A DNA stretch of 64,000 nt from Haloimpatiens massiliensis (lineage in GTDB: Bacteria; Bacillota; Clostridia; Clostridiales; Clostridiaceae), in the NCBI RefSeq assembly GCF_900184255.1, contig NZ_LT854640.1, positions 1,634,156-1,698,155 of the forward strand, read 5' to 3'. The translations under genes were made by a program, and so were the position numbers. Positions 25,597-34,595 of this stretch are shown here, piece after piece (within the stretch, counting starts at the first letter, position 1; each line of letters begins with the position of its first letter). The notes under the pieces are model-generated. The model ran no database searches and was not told the DNA's origin. It saw only the letters and a list, made by a program, of their open reading frames with translations.

Positions 25597-26323
25597 TATT
25601 ATACTCCTGTAGCATATATCCAACGCCTCTTATAGTTTTAATAACATTTTTTATATTTAAATCTGATAAATGCTGTCTTAATCTAGTTATATTCACGTGC
25701 AGTATATTGGCATCAATAAATTCATCAGAATCCCATAGGCATAGGCAAATATCTTTTTTTGTTACAACTTTCCCTTGTTTTTCAGCAAGAAGACTGAGAA
25801 TTCTTCCTTCATTAGCGGGCAAAACTGCAGATTTTTCCTCAATGGTTATGGTAAATATTTCGGGATTAAGGAAAAACCATCCGCAGTTTAAAATATGTTT
25901 TTTACCTGATGATCTTCTTAAAAGTGCTCTGATTCGTGCTAGTAATACTTCCTTTCTAAAGGGTTTTGAAATGAAGTCATCTGCGCCAAGATCTAGTGTT
26001 AATACTTCATCTTCTTCTGTATCTCTTGAAGTTAAAACAAGAACAGGAATCTGAGACTCTTTTTTTATATCCCTGCATACCTGAAAGCCACTTTCATAGG
26101 GAAGATTTAAATCAAGGAGCACAAGGTTTGGATTAATAGCTTGAACTTGCTTATTCAATTGTTTAAATTCCAGTGCAGTTTCACTTCTATAGCCATTTTC
26201 AGAAAGCATTCTTTGAAGTTCGTCTCTCACCATTGATTGATCTTCAATTATATAGATTAATTCCTGTGAGATAAAAATCTCCTCCTTCCTTAGTTTATAT
26301 ATGCCTTTGCTCCATTGAGTCAA
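25583..26323 (-). CDS. OmpR/BceR-type response regulator
   Basis: Receiver domain with YIIEDQ, phospho-acceptor Asp in VLLDLNLP, Thr in VLVLTSRD and Lys in FISKPF; C-terminal winged helix ends in VNITRLRQHLSD and IRGVGYML. The nearest canonical start, ATG 26323, overlaps the permease by 29 bases and adds about 20 residues before the receiver. A perfect AAGGAGG lies downstream of it, at 26287-26281, followed six bases after GGAGGAG by in-frame ATC (26272), which would give an N-terminus of normal length. No ATG, GTG or TTG stands at that position. The true start is therefore open. Partner of the kinase that follows. Confidence 0.85.
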   Translation of the reverse strand: MTQWSKGIYKLRKEEIFISQELIYIIEDQSMVRDELQRMLSENGYRSETALEFKQLNKQVQAINPNLVLLDLNLPYESGFQVCRDIKKESQIPVLVLTSRDTEEDEVLTLDLGADDFISKPFRKEVLLARIRALLRRSSGKKHILNCGWFFLNPEIFTITIEEKSAVLPANEGRILSLLAEKQGKVVTKKDICLCLWDSDEFIDANILHVNITRLRQHLSDLNIKNVIKTIRGVGYMLQEYNNESN

Positions 26324-28328
26324 TAATTTTGCTAGCAGATTTTCGAACAGTCATGTAATATAATCCATATATAAGCATTAGTATTATTACTGCAAAAAAT
26401 GTTTCCATTAAAATATTACTTATATTAAAACCGCGAACAGCTATAAGCTGAGAAAGTTCTATAATTGCAACTACACCACTGAGCATGGCAACAGATAAAG
26501 GCAGTAGAAAGTATAGCCTTATTTGTTTATAGAGAGATTTTTTCATTTGGATTGATGAAGCTCCAATGTCTGTAAGGATTTGGTAGCGTATTTTATTATC
26601 TCTTATTTCAGTGATGAATTGTAGTGCCAGTACTGTGCCTGTAACTAAAAGTAATATAATCCCCAGATATATTAATGTATAACTACTAGCTATGGCAATA
26701 AATAGTTGCCTACTATAGCTTTGTAGTGAACTTTCACAATCTAAATTTTTACTTTTAAAAGTATCTAAAATATGCTGAGTGGGAGCAATTTTTCCCTCCC
26801 CTTCTACCACATTTTTAGGCAATGCAAAACTTAAAAATCTATTAATATTTTTTTGATCTACATATTTATTAAAATCCTCATCATTCATTATAAAGCCTAA
26901 GGAGATGGTTATAAAGGTATCAGTTACTAAATTAGTTTGATTAACCTGTCCAACTAGCTTATAAGCTTTATTGTTTATTTTTATTATTGGATTCTTCTTA
27001 ATAGCTTTTTCTAATGAATTATAGTTACAAGAAAAGTTTGCATCATTATAAATCCCAATTTCGCCAGTTTTAAGGTTTAATCCTTCTTTACCTGCAAGTT
27101 TTAGTGCTTTATCATAGGCAGAACCCTTAATTATATATCCAGACCAATATATACTATTTTTGCTATAGTTATTTTCTTTCATAAGCTTGTTAGTAAAGTC
27201 AGTTAAATCAAAATTAAATTTATCTAAATCTGCTAATCCAAGTTCAACTACAGTAGGACTATCTACGTATGGACTTATTTCAGGGGAATTTAAAATATTT
27301 TCTATAAATTTTTCCCTACCAGAATATTCTCTTATGGTCAGGTCAAATACATTTAGTTTATTAGCTTTTTTTGCTTCGTTGTTTAAAGCCATTGAACAGC
27401 CAAAGGATAACATGGAAATTGAAAGAAATAAAAGCAGTGATATAATTCCAAGGCTTAAATATCTACCGGCAACTTGCTCATAGATCTGCCTAGAGGTAAA
27501 GGCATTTAAACCTTTAAAATATTTAACTTTTTTTCTCTTCGAAAAATTTACTATTAAATTAGTTATACCATAAAAAACAGCCATTGTGCCGTAAAACCCT
27601 AGAATAATGCTGATTATTAGTATTTGAAAAGGAATATTAAGTAATCCATACTTAAGAATATTAAAATATGCAATGGATAAAGTAATAATTCCAGTTATTA
27701 ATATAAGTTTGCAAAAGTTAGGGTTTTTTTCTTTTAATTTTTTCTTTTTTGTATCCCCATAAAGAAGATTAGCTAATTCTAGTCTATATACACTAAAGGA
27801 TTGAAGAAAAATGGCAATAATTTGAATAATCATGAATCCAACACTTGTTTCAAGGACAGCATTTCTAGAAATAGTAAACGTATGTCCTATTATTTGGATT
27901 TCAAAAATTCTAGCTGATAATAAAGAAATAAAGTCTGAGAGAATTATGCCAATAAGTAAGCCAGAAAAAAGGGCCAATAAACTTGTAATTATTCCCTCGA
28001 GAATGAGCATCCAAAATACTTTACTTTGTTTCATACCCAGCATCATATAAACGCCAATTTCTTTTTTTCGCCTTCTTATTAAAAAGTGGTTGGCAAAGAC
28101 TATAAGGAAAAACATAATGATTAAACATGCAGCAAAAATAATTTGAATATATAAAAGTAGCTTATTAACTCCATGGGATTCAAAAGTTTTAAGAAAGCGA
28201 ATTACATCCTGAGAGTCAATGGCAAGTACCACATAAAAGGAGGCTGCTGCAATAACTAGTGTGATAAAGTAAATTAGATATTGACTTATATTTCTTTTAG
28301 CATTTCTAAGAGATATTTTATAAAACAT
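26295..28328 (-). CDS. BceB-type ABC transporter permease (FtsX family)
   Basis: A 677-residue permease with the ten-helix BceB arrangement: one N-terminal helix, an FtsX-like set of three, more helices, then a large extracellular domain of about 200 residues (about 330-530) and a final three-helix FtsX block. In Bce systems the big loop meets the peptide antibiotic and passes flux information to the kinase. It overlaps the ATPase gene by 11 bases, and GGAGGAGG precedes its ATG. Transporter plus two-component pair form a complete antimicrobial-peptide resistance and sensing module; bacitracin, lantibiotics or defensins are possible substrates. Confidence 0.87.
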   Translation of the reverse strand: MFYKISLRNAKRNISQYLIYFITLVIAAASFYVVLAIDSQDVIRFLKTFESHGVNKLLLYIQIIFAACLIIMFFLIVFANHFLIRRRKKEIGVYMMLGMKQSKVFWMLILEGIITSLLALFSGLLIGIILSDFISLLSARIFEIQIIGHTFTISRNAVLETSVGFMIIQIIAIFLQSFSVYRLELANLLYGDTKKKKLKEKNPNFCKLILITGIITLSIAYFNILKYGLLNIPFQILIISIILGFYGTMAVFYGITNLIVNFSKRKKVKYFKGLNAFTSRQIYEQVAGRYLSLGIISLLLFLSISMLSFGCSMALNNEAKKANKLNVFDLTIREYSGREKFIENILNSPEISPYVDSPTVVELGLADLDKFNFDLTDFTNKLMKENNYSKNSIYWSGYIIKGSAYDKALKLAGKEGLNLKTGEIGIYNDANFSCNYNSLEKAIKKNPIIKINNKAYKLVGQVNQTNLVTDTFITISLGFIMNDEDFNKYVDQKNINRFLSFALPKNVVEGEGKIAPTQHILDTFKSKNLDCESSLQSYSRQLFIAIASSYTLIYLGIILLLVTGTVLALQFITEIRDNKIRYQILTDIGASSIQMKKSLYKQIRLYFLLPLSVAMLSGVVAIIELSQLIAVRGFNISNILMETFFAVIILMLIYGLYYMTVRKSASKIIDSMEQRHI

Positions 28329-29088
28329 TAGCAGATCCTCCTCCCAAGTAGGACATTAGAGATAGAATTCTATCATAAAAGTGCTGACGGTCTTCGTTAT
28401 CTTCCTTTATGATTTCATGAAAGATTTCCCCATCTTGTATGAAGAGAATTCGTGAGCAATAACTGGCTGCATTTGGATCATGTGTAACCATTAGTATTGT
28501 CTTTTCTACTTTTTTATTTACTTCCATCATTATCTCTAGAAGATTTTTAGCGGATTTTGAGTCAAGAGCACCTGTTGGTTCGTCTGCAAGTACAATAGAG
28601 GGATCGCTAACTAAGCAGCGAGCAGCAGCAATTCTTTGCTTTTGACCTCCAGACATTTGCACGGGAAACTTTTCAAGAATATCCTCAATATTTAATGTTT
28701 TCGATATTTCCTTTACTTTTTGTTCAATATTTTTTAACGAAACATTGTGGATTGAAAGGGGTAGGGAAATATTTTCATATCCTGTTAAATTATCTAGAAG
28801 TTGAAAGTCTTGAAAGAGATAACCTATTTCAGAGCCTCTATATTCAGCTAAAGCTTTATTCTTTAGTTTTGTAATGTCAAATCCCTTTAAATTAATTTCA
28901 CCAGAAGTTGGTTTTATAATTGTAGCTATACAGTTTAAAAGAGTTGTTTTACCAGAGCCTGAAGCCCCCATAATACCAACAAATTCACCGCTGTGAACAT
29001 CAAAGCATATATTCTTCAGTGCATTAGTGATACTGTCTTTTATGCCATAGGTCTTTTTCAAATTTTTAATTTCTAATATTTTTTCCAT
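28318..29088 (-). CDS. BceA-type ABC transporter ATPase
   Basis: A 256-residue nucleotide-binding subunit: Walker A GASGSGKTT (about 40), Q-loop in YLFQDFQLLDNL, signature SGGQKQR (about 145), Walker B IVLADEPTGA and switch His in MVTHDPN. It belongs to the MacB/LolD/BceA subfamily that works with FtsX-type permeases. It is the first gene of the operon; promoter elements must lie in the 180-base divergent spacer shared with the TetR gene. Confidence 0.9.
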   Translation of the reverse strand: MEKILEIKNLKKTYGIKDSITNALKNICFDVHSGEFVGIMGASGSGKTTLLNCIATIIKPTSGEINLKGFDITKLKNKALAEYRGSEIGYLFQDFQLLDNLTGYENISLPLSIHNVSLKNIEQKVKEISKTLNIEDILEKFPVQMSGGQKQRIAAARCLVSDPSIVLADEPTGALDSKSAKNLLEIMMEVNKKVEKTILMVTHDPNAASYCSRILFIQDGEIFHEIIKEDNEDRQHFYDRILSLMSYLGGGSANVL

Positions 29089-29168
29089 ATATATATCCTC
29101 CCTGCGAATACCATAATATTTCTATATCATTATAACTACATTTTAATAGTAAATCTCAAAAAGTTGTA

Positions 29169-29246
29169 CTTACAGTTCATGTAAGGTAGCTGTTATCTTT
29201 TAATCCATGATATGGCATTGACAAAACATTAAAACTATCATAAAAT
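29169..29246 (+). promoter_or_regulatory. promoter of the TetR gene with nearby inverted repeat
   Basis: TTGACA (29218) and TAAAAT (29241) are spaced by 17 bases, a good sigma-A promoter 25 bases before the TetR start. CTTAC and GTAAG flank seven bases at 29169-29185 and could be an operator. Confidence 0.55.
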
Positions 29247-29270
29247 TTAAAAGTGAACGGAGGTTTTCTA

Positions 29271-29873
29271 ATGCAATATTTGAAAGATGAAGTTAGAAAT
29301 AGTATAGTAGAGGAAGCTTTAAAGGAATTTAAGGAATTAGGTTATAAAGGGGCATCTATAAGAAGTATAGCTAAAAAAGCAAATACTTCAGTGGGTAATA
29401 TTTATAAGTATTTTAAGTCTAAAGAGGATTTGTATGAAAATCTAATAGGCTCAGTGTATTATAGAATTATGGATTATATTAATCAGTTTCATAAAGTTGA
29501 GATTAATCATAAGGCTGAGGAAATTTTTTATGGACTTATGGAAAAAATAATGGAGATATTTAATGATAATAGTACAGAGATTGCCATACTGTTTAATAAA
29601 AGTAATGGATCCAAATATGAGAATTGCAAAAGTGATTTCGTTGATTTTATAACTAGAATTGTTACAGAAATGATGAAATATCAGCTATCTTTGCAGGGTA
29701 AAAGGCTTAAGGATAATTTTGTTATATATCTTATTTCCCATAGTCTTGTAGAAAGTGTTTCCATTATACTTGAAGAAATACAAGATGGAGCTGAGGTGAG
29801 AAGACTTATACTTAATATAATTGACATTTTTTATAGGGATCTTAAAGATAAATTAGATAGTGAGCAAATATAA
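29271..29873 (+). CDS. TetR/AcrR family transcriptional regulator
   Basis: A 200-residue regulator. The N-terminal HTH is clear: IVEEALKEFKELGYKGASIR, then SIAKKANTSVGNIYKYFKSK with the typical YxYFxxK ending. The rest is an all-helical ligand and dimer domain of usual length. ATG 29271 is chosen because GGAGG lies eight bases before it; a GTG-type extension upstream lacks support. It precedes a same-strand ATPase/permease pair and most likely represses that efflux operon. Confidence 0.88.
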   Translation: MQYLKDEVRNSIVEEALKEFKELGYKGASIRSIAKKANTSVGNIYKYFKSKEDLYENLIGSVYYRIMDYINQFHKVEINHKAEEIFYGLMEKIMEIFNDNSTEIAILFNKSNGSKYENCKSDFVDFITRIVTEMMKYQLSLQGKRLKDNFVIYLISHSLVESVSIILEEIQDGAEVRRLILNIIDIFYRDLKDKLDSEQI

Positions 29874-29899
29874 TAAGTTTATTTTTTTAAAACAAAAGA

Positions 29900-29918
29900 G
29901 AACCATGGTTCACCATGG
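29900..29918. promoter_or_regulatory. perfect palindrome GAACCATGGTTC with adjacent CCATGG
   Basis: A 12-base perfect palindrome followed by a second CCATGG lies between the TetR gene and the ATPase start, 30 bases before ATG. It is a candidate TetR operator. The ATPase gene's GGAGG follows it. Confidence 0.4.
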
Positions 29919-29940
29919 ACGAATTGGAGGAATTTAATTA

Positions 29941-30645
29941 ATGGCCAGTTTTATAGAATTAGAAAATGTAAAAAAGACTTATGATATGGGAGAAGTTATT
30001 ATTAAAGCGGTGGATGGTGTTTCATTTTCCATAGATAGGGGAGAGTTTGTTGTTGTTCTTGGCCCCAGTGGAGCAGGAAAATCTACAATTCTTAATCTTT
30101 TAGGTGGTATGGATCAGGTAACAGATGGAAATATATACATAGATGGGAAGAATATTAGTAAATATAATAAAAAGATGCTTACAAAGTATAGGCGTGAAGA
30201 TATAGGTTTTGTATTTCAGTTTTATAATTTAGTTCAGAACTTAAATGCTGTAGAGAATGTTGAGCTTGCAGTGGAGATATGTAAGAAACCAATGAACCCA
30301 GTGAAAGTGCTTAAAAACGTAGGACTTGAACATAGATTACATAATTTCCCTTCTCAGCTTTCAGGTGGAGAGCAGCAAAGGGTATCTATTGCAAGGGCCA
30401 TTGCTAAAAATCCTAAATTACTTCTTTGCGATGAGCCTACAGGAGCTTTAGATTATAATACTGGAAAATCTATACTTAAGCTTTTATCAGATACTGCAAA
30501 AAAATATAATATGACCATTGTGGTTATTACACATAATTCTGCTATAGCTCCAATTGCTGACAAGGTTATAACTGTGAAAAATGGAATGGTTGAGAGTATA
30601 AAGAAAAATACTAATCCTGTTTCAATAGAAAGTATAGAGTGGTAA
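29941..30645 (+). CDS. MacB/LolD-type ABC transporter ATPase
   Basis: A 234-residue ATPase: Walker A GPSGAGKST, Q-loop FVFQFYNLVQNL, signature LSGGEQQR, Walker B LLLCDEPTGA and His switch VITHNS. GGAGG precedes ATG. Its stop overlaps the start region of the giant FtsX permease, so the two should form one transporter. TetR control is suggested by the gene order. The substrate is unknown; related clostridial systems relate to peptide or lipid export. Confidence 0.9.
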   Translation: MASFIELENVKKTYDMGEVIIKAVDGVSFSIDRGEFVVVLGPSGAGKSTILNLLGGMDQVTDGNIYIDGKNISKYNKKMLTKYRREDIGFVFQFYNLVQNLNAVENVELAVEICKKPMNPVKVLKNVGLEHRLHNFPSQLSGGEQQRVSIARAIAKNPKLLLCDEPTGALDYNTGKSILKLLSDTAKKYNMTIVVITHNSAIAPIADKVITVKNGMVESIKKNTNPVSIESIEW

Positions 30646-30647
30646 TT

Positions 30648-33600
30648 ATGAAGAAAACATTTTTAAAAAATTTATTTAGAGATATAAAAAACACATTTTC
30701 AAGATTCTTGTCCATAGTTGTAATAATTGCCGTGGGAGTATCCTTTTATGCAGGAGTTAGAGCTACTAGTCCAGATATGAAGATGTCAGGAGATTATTAT
30801 TTCAATAAAAACAACTTTATGGATTTTAAAATAATTTCAACCCTTGGACTTACTGAGGATGATTTGTCTGATATAAAAAAGCAAAGGGGAGTTAAAAAGG
30901 CAGAAGGTTCATATTCAATAGATGCAGTAATAGAGAAAAATAAGCAATTACTAGTTCTTAATATTAATTCATTACCAAGGGAAGATGGTATAAATAATAT
31001 AAGAATCATTAGTGGAAGAACACCAAAGAGCAATAATGAGGCTATAGTTGAGGAAAGGTTTTTAAAGGAGAATAAACTAAAGTTAAATGACAAGATAATT
31101 CTTAAGTCAGGTAATGATAGTAAGCTAGAAGACAGTTTAAATAATACTGAGTTTAAAATTGTAGGAACTGCAAAGTCTCCATTATATGTATCGGCTCAGA
31201 GACAGCTTAGTTCTGTAGGAAATGGCTCTGTAAGAGGTTTTGTATATGTATTGCCAGAGGTTTTTAAAAGTGAAATTTACACGGAAATATATGTGAGAAG
31301 TGATAGTGAGCAATCAAGGGAAAGCCTTTTAAATAATGAAAGTTATAATAATGCCAATAAAGGTATAGAAAAAGCTCTTAAGGATATTGGTGTTGTAAGA
31401 AATAAAATAAGATATGAGGATGTTATAAAAAGTAGTAAAGATAAAATAAAAGAAGCGGAAAATAAGTTGTACAGTTCTAAAAAAGAAGCACAGGATAAAT
31501 TTGTTGAAGGTTATAAAAAATTAGATGCTGCAAGAGAAAAAATTGCTAAGGGTAAAGATGAGCTTAAAGAAAATGAAATTATTTATAATCAGAAGATGTT
31601 AGATGGGGAAAAACGCATTGAAGAAGGTAAAAGCAAAATTAAATCTGCTGAAAATGAAATAAAGCTAAAGTCTGAAGAAATTAAAAATGGAAAACTTCGT
31701 ATAGCTGAAGGGAAAAAGAATCTTGACAATAGTGAAAAAGAGCTTAATTTAGGAAAGAAAGAAGCAGCAGAAAGAATTTCTTCAGAAATATCTAGAAATC
31801 TATCAGATTTAAAGGCGAAGTTAGATGCTGATCCAACTAATCATATATATATACAACAGCACAATTCTTTAAACTATGTATATGAAAATAATATTAAGGG
31901 AAAAGATTTTGATAGCATGTATAGTTCCCTAAAAAATGATAATATGCTAGATATAATAAATAATTATTTCCATATAGAAAGTGTAAAAAGCAATTTTGAT
32001 AAGGCGGCTTTGGAAATTAGTGCTGGACGAATGAAGATTGCACAGGAGGAAAAATTACTTATTCAAGGAGAAAATCAGCTTAATGCAGGTATAGCTGAAT
32101 TACAAATAAGTAAGAAAAAAATATCAGATTCACAGATAGAATTAGATAAAGGCAGACAAGAAGGGCTAGAAAAACTAAATGAAGGCAGAAGAGAACTTGA
32201 AGATGGTGAAAAACAACTTAATTCAAATTTGCAAAAATTAAAAGAGGAAGAGAAAAGTGCAAATAATAAGTTTAAAGAAGCCGAAGCTGAAATTGAAAAA
32301 AATAAGAAAAAGCTTAAGGAACTTAAAGATCCTGATTGGTATGTACTAGGTAGATCTACCAATGTGGGATATGAGACCTACAGACAAGATAGTAATAGAA
32401 TAGATAATATAGGAAAGGCCTTTCCACTTATATTTTTCTTAGTGGCAGCATTAGTTAGTCTTACTACTATGACAAGAATGGTTCAAGAAAAGAGAATAGA
32501 GATAGGAACCTTTAAGGCACTAGGGTATTCTAGAGCATCGATTGTAGCACATTATCTTATATATGCTCTTTCAGCTAGTTTAATTGGAAGTTTAATAGGC
32601 ATACTTATTGGATTTAGGTTATTTCCACCGCTTATTATTGATGCCTATAGTTCAATTTATGCTATACCTGATTCAGTTACACCTTTTAATACAGGAATTG
32701 CTTTGCAGGCAGCCATATTAGCTGTATTATTTACAGCTACAGCTGCAGTGGCAGCCACATTAGAGGAATTAAGGGAAGTGCCAGCTTCTTTAATGAGACC
32801 AAAGCCACCTAAATCAGGTAAAGAAATATTACTTGAAAGGATAACCTTTATATGGAGAAGATTGAGTTTTACTAAAAAGGTTACCGCAAGAAACATATTT
32901 AGGTATAAGCAAAGATTTTTTATGACTGTAATAGGTATTGCAGCTTGTACAGGATTGATGATAACAGGGTTTGGTATTAAGGGAGGAATAATAGGTGCAA
33001 CAGAAAGACAATTTGGAGAGATTTATAAATATCATATGCAAGGTACGCTCACTAAAAATATAGATGATAGTGAAAAGAATAGTATAAAAGAGAAAATAAC
33101 AAATAAGGATAATGTTAAATCAGTGTTATTTACTTATAGCAAAAATGCCACAACTAAGAAAGAAGACTCAAAAAATGAAGATATTTATGTGGTTGTTCCT
33201 GAGGATAAAGATAAATTTAATGACTATATAAATCTAACAATGGATGGTAAAGCTTTAAATATTAATGATGAAGGTGTAGTTTTAACTGAAAAACTATCTA
33301 GGCTTACTAATAAAAAGGTTGGAGACAATATTGTAATTAACTTAAATGATAAAGATATAGAAGTTAAAATTGCTGGCATAACAGAACAATATATTCAGCA
33401 CTATGTTTATATGAGTCCTGAATATTATAAAAAGATTATTGGAGACAGGGTAGATTTTAATAGTTTTTATGGCCTTCTTAAAGATACATCCCATGCTAGT
33501 GAGAATAATCTAGCCAAGGATTTAAAGGGCATTAAGGACATTAACTCAGTAGGTTTTAAAAATAATATATATGTTGATTATAATAAAAGTATGGAAAGTG

Positions 33601-34001
33601 TAAATACTGTAGTACTAATTTTAATAGTATCTGCAGGGGTTCTAGCCTTTGTTGTAATATATAATCTTACAAATATAAATATTAATGAAAGGCGAAGAGA
33701 ATTAGCTACCATAAAACTTTTAGGTTTTTATAATAATGAGCTGGCAAACTATATATACAGGGAAAATATTATATTAACCATAATAGGAAGCCTAACCGGA
33801 ATATTCATGGGAATTTTTCTTCACAGGTTTATAATAGTTACTGCGGAGACAAATATAATAATGTTTTTAAGAAAAATTAGTCCAATATATTTTCTATACT
33901 CTATTTTACTAACCATGGTGTTTTCTATAGTTGTAAATCTAGCTATGTATAAAAGGTTTGACAAAATTGATATGATAGATTCCCTTAAAAGTGCGGAATA
34001 A
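30648..34001 (+). CDS. large FtsX-family ABC permease with central coiled coil
   Basis: About 1117 residues. An N-terminal helix (about 15-35) is followed by an extracellular MacB-like region. A very long Lys/Glu-rich coiled coil runs from about 255 to 560, where units such as EGKSKIKSAENEIK and LNEGRRELEDGEKQL repeat. A first FtsX block is at about 590-720, then a second periplasmic-like domain and a terminal FtsX block (about 990-1110). Two FtsX blocks in one chain means the protein can act without a second permease. ATG 30648 is preferred to the in-frame GTG at 30639. The coiled coil probably projects from the membrane. Confidence 0.87.
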   Translation: MKKTFLKNLFRDIKNTFSRFLSIVVIIAVGVSFYAGVRATSPDMKMSGDYYFNKNNFMDFKIISTLGLTEDDLSDIKKQRGVKKAEGSYSIDAVIEKNKQLLVLNINSLPREDGINNIRIISGRTPKSNNEAIVEERFLKENKLKLNDKIILKSGNDSKLEDSLNNTEFKIVGTAKSPLYVSAQRQLSSVGNGSVRGFVYVLPEVFKSEIYTEIYVRSDSEQSRESLLNNESYNNANKGIEKALKDIGVVRNKIRYEDVIKSSKDKIKEAENKLYSSKKEAQDKFVEGYKKLDAAREKIAKGKDELKENEIIYNQKMLDGEKRIEEGKSKIKSAENEIKLKSEEIKNGKLRIAEGKKNLDNSEKELNLGKKEAAERISSEISRNLSDLKAKLDADPTNHIYIQQHNSLNYVYENNIKGKDFDSMYSSLKNDNMLDIINNYFHIESVKSNFDKAALEISAGRMKIAQEEKLLIQGENQLNAGIAELQISKKKISDSQIELDKGRQEGLEKLNEGRRELEDGEKQLNSNLQKLKEEEKSANNKFKEAEAEIEKNKKKLKELKDPDWYVLGRSTNVGYETYRQDSNRIDNIGKAFPLIFFLVAALVSLTTMTRMVQEKRIEIGTFKALGYSRASIVAHYLIYALSASLIGSLIGILIGFRLFPPLIIDAYSSIYAIPDSVTPFNTGIALQAAILAVLFTATAAVAATLEELREVPASLMRPKPPKSGKEILLERITFIWRRLSFTKKVTARNIFRYKQRFFMTVIGIAACTGLMITGFGIKGGIIGATERQFGEIYKYHMQGTLTKNIDDSEKNSIKEKITNKDNVKSVLFTYSKNATTKKEDSKNEDIYVVVPEDKDKFNDYINLTMDGKALNINDEGVVLTEKLSRLTNKKVGDNIVINLNDKDIEVKIAGITEQYIQHYVYMSPEYYKKIIGDRVDFNSFYGLLKDTSHASENNLAKDLKGIKDINSVGFKNNIYVDYNKSMESVNTVVLILIVSAGVLAFVVIYNLTNININERRRELATIKLLGFYNNELANYIYRENIILTIIGSLTGIFMGIFLHRFIIVTAETNIIMFLRKISPIYFLYSILLTMVFSIVVNLAMYKRFDKIDMIDSLKSAE

Positions 34002-34123
34002 AATATGCTAGCTGTTACTTTTAAAAAATGGTAAAGAATTTTAAAAGAAAAATAGAGGATGTACAGAAAGAAGTACTTTTTGTAGTATTAAATATTATAA
34101 TTTGCAGAATTCATAGATAAATG

Positions 34124-34152
34124 TTGAAAATATTTGGAATATAAGATATAAT
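34124..34152 (+). promoter_or_regulatory. sigma-A promoter of the first metal-uptake operon
   Basis: TTGAAA and TATAAT are separated by exactly 17 bases. Transcription would begin near 34160 and run through a hairpin leader to a terminator at 34245-34298. Confidence 0.65.
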
Positions 34153-34158
34153 GATACA

Positions 34159-34298
34159 CGGAAATTAGGTAACGAATACCTAAGCTGTGTTATATGAAAT
34201 ATAACGTAGGACAATTTTTTAAAACAATATATGGTGATGAATATAAAACCACGAAGGTGTGCTTTTAAAAGTATAAAAGCTGCTTTTGTGGTTTTTTA
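34159..34298 (+). terminator. leader hairpins and attenuator-like terminator
   Basis: After the promoter, TTAGGT pairs with ACCTAA inside a CACGG/CTGTG outer stem. About 60 bases later AAAACCACGAA pairs with TTTTGTGGTTTT, followed by T-rich sequence. A promoter, a compact fold and then a terminator ahead of a transport operon suggest attenuation, but I recognise no known riboswitch. Confidence 0.55.
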
Positions 34299-34397
34299 TT
34301 TGCAAAATTAAATTCTAATGAATACAAATCATTAGGATATAAATTTATTTTATATACATATATTAATTTGTTTTTTTATAGGAGGTGAATTAGCTGT

Positions 34398-34557
34398 TTT
34401 AGGTACATGAAAATAAATAACAAGTCAAAGATGCTGGTATATTTTGTGTCAGACAAGGAATCAGGTTCCGCCGCTAGTAGGACTATCGGTGGGTTCTGCT
34501 GACGAAGTATGCCGCAAAATAGACTAGCATACTGACTTATTATTTATTTGAATGTGC
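34398..34557. repeat. MITE-like palindromic repeat, family A copy 1
   Basis: A 160-base near-palindrome. The ends TAGGTACATGAAAATAAATA and (reverse strand) GCACATTCAAATAAATAA match imperfectly over about 45 bases, and the less AT-rich centre carries CCGCTAGTAGGACTATCGG. A second copy lies inverted at 49311-49471. No coding capacity. It sits between the leader terminator and the SAM methyltransferase gene. Confidence 0.8.
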
Positions 34558-34595
34558 TTTATATGTTTAAAAAATTTATATTGGGTGGTGATTAA

